Shown piece by piece: positions 14,908 to 15,093 of a stretch of 15,093 bases of DNA. Within the stretch, counting starts at the first letter, position 1. Every line of letters starts with the position of its first letter. Origin of the DNA: Gemmataceae bacterium. Its GTDB lineage: Bacteria > Planctomycetota > Planctomycetia > Gemmatales > Gemmataceae. Position numbers and translations under genes: made by a program. The stretch covers positions 1-15,093 of the forward strand of contig JADLBT010000091.1 of the NCBI GenBank assembly GCA_020847555.1. The letters run 5' to 3'. Below the pieces are notes generated by a model. It had not been told where the DNA came from, made no database searches, and worked only from the letters and a program-made list of their open reading frames with translations.

Positions 14908-14944
14908 GCGGACCAAACGGCCGCGCCGCTCGCCTTTTGTCCGC
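14908..14944. other. Weak hairpin in the spacer after the kinase gene
   Basis: GCGGAC (14908-14913) pairs with GTCCGC (14939-14944), extended by AAA against TTT after one mismatch, with a loop of about 17 nt. It lies 65 bp past the kinase stop and could contribute to termination, but the stem is short and lacks a following T-run. Confidence 0.25.
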
Positions 14945-14997
14945 GCGCTCCAGGGTCAGGATCATCCGAAGGAAAGGCCGTCCCAGGAACCTCCCCC

Positions 14998-15093
14998 ATG
15001 CCGCAAAGCGAGCGGTCTCTGGTCGTCCCCGGCGTGCTCGGCGAGGTGTTCGCGTTCTTCCTGAGCCCGGCCAACCTCGCTACCCTGGCGCCG
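14998..15093 (+). CDS. Probable SRPBCC (START-like) family protein, N-terminus only
   Basis: An open frame starting at the ATG at 14998 runs off the right edge after 32 codons, giving MPQSERSLVVPGVLGEVFAF followed by FLSPANLATLAP. The pattern of a short beta-strand, then EVFAFF, then a PANLATLAP-like turn matches the start of SRPBCC/polyketide-cyclase-like ligand-binding proteins (typically a form of EVFAFFSDPANLERLTPP). These bind hydrophobic small molecules, but specific roles vary and cannot be told here. A weak AGGA lies about 9 nt upstream. It follows the kinase gene by 155 bp on the same strand and may have its own promoter. The family call rests on a short stretch. Confidence 0.6.
   Translation, partial: MPQSERSLVVPGVLGEVFAFFLSPANLATLAP

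Overview
The window reads as chromosomal DNA from a high-GC planctomycete, most likely of the Gemmata/Gemmataceae type (inference). The reasons are a Ser/Thr kinase joined through one membrane segment to a long WD40 array, a secreted Pro-rich protein ending in HEAT-like repeats, an NtrB/NtrC-type pair, strongly G/C-biased third codon positions, and intergenic spaces filled with GC-rich inverted repeats. No rRNA, tRNA, CRISPR array, transposase or phage gene was seen.

Layout. Minus strand, 5909 to 50: a secreted Pro/Met/Tyr-rich HEAT-repeat protein (5909-3468), a 58-bp perfect palindrome that looks like its terminator, then a membrane sensor histidine kinase (3219-1597, GTG start) followed after a 122-bp hairpin-bearing gap by its sigma54-activating response regulator (1474-50). 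Plus strand, from 6210: a hypoxanthine phosphoribosyltransferase whose stop codon overlaps the start of a GT4-like glycosyltransferase (ATGA, 6740-6743); a repeat-rich spacer; a UvrD/PcrA-like helicase with a complete DEDDh (DnaQ-like) exonuclease domain inserted in it (8027-11008); a short spacer with a duplicated repeat and a good sigma70-like promoter; a 1223-residue kinase/WD40 protein (11171-14842); and the first 32 codons of a probable SRPBCC (START-like) protein running off the right edge.

How the genes work together. The kinase-regulator pair should sense an extracytoplasmic signal through a roughly 160-residue external domain and activate sigma54 promoters; its targets are not evident here. 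The phosphoribosyltransferase and glycosyltransferase are translationally coupled although their pathways (purine salvage; glycan synthesis) have no obvious link. The helicase-exonuclease is the most unusual protein: helicase motifs flank an exonuclease with all five DEDDh residues present. The kinase/WD40 protein appears to be a stand-alone receptor-like regulator. No multi-gene defence system or other clearly new system was found; the interest lies in domain architectures and intergenic repeats.
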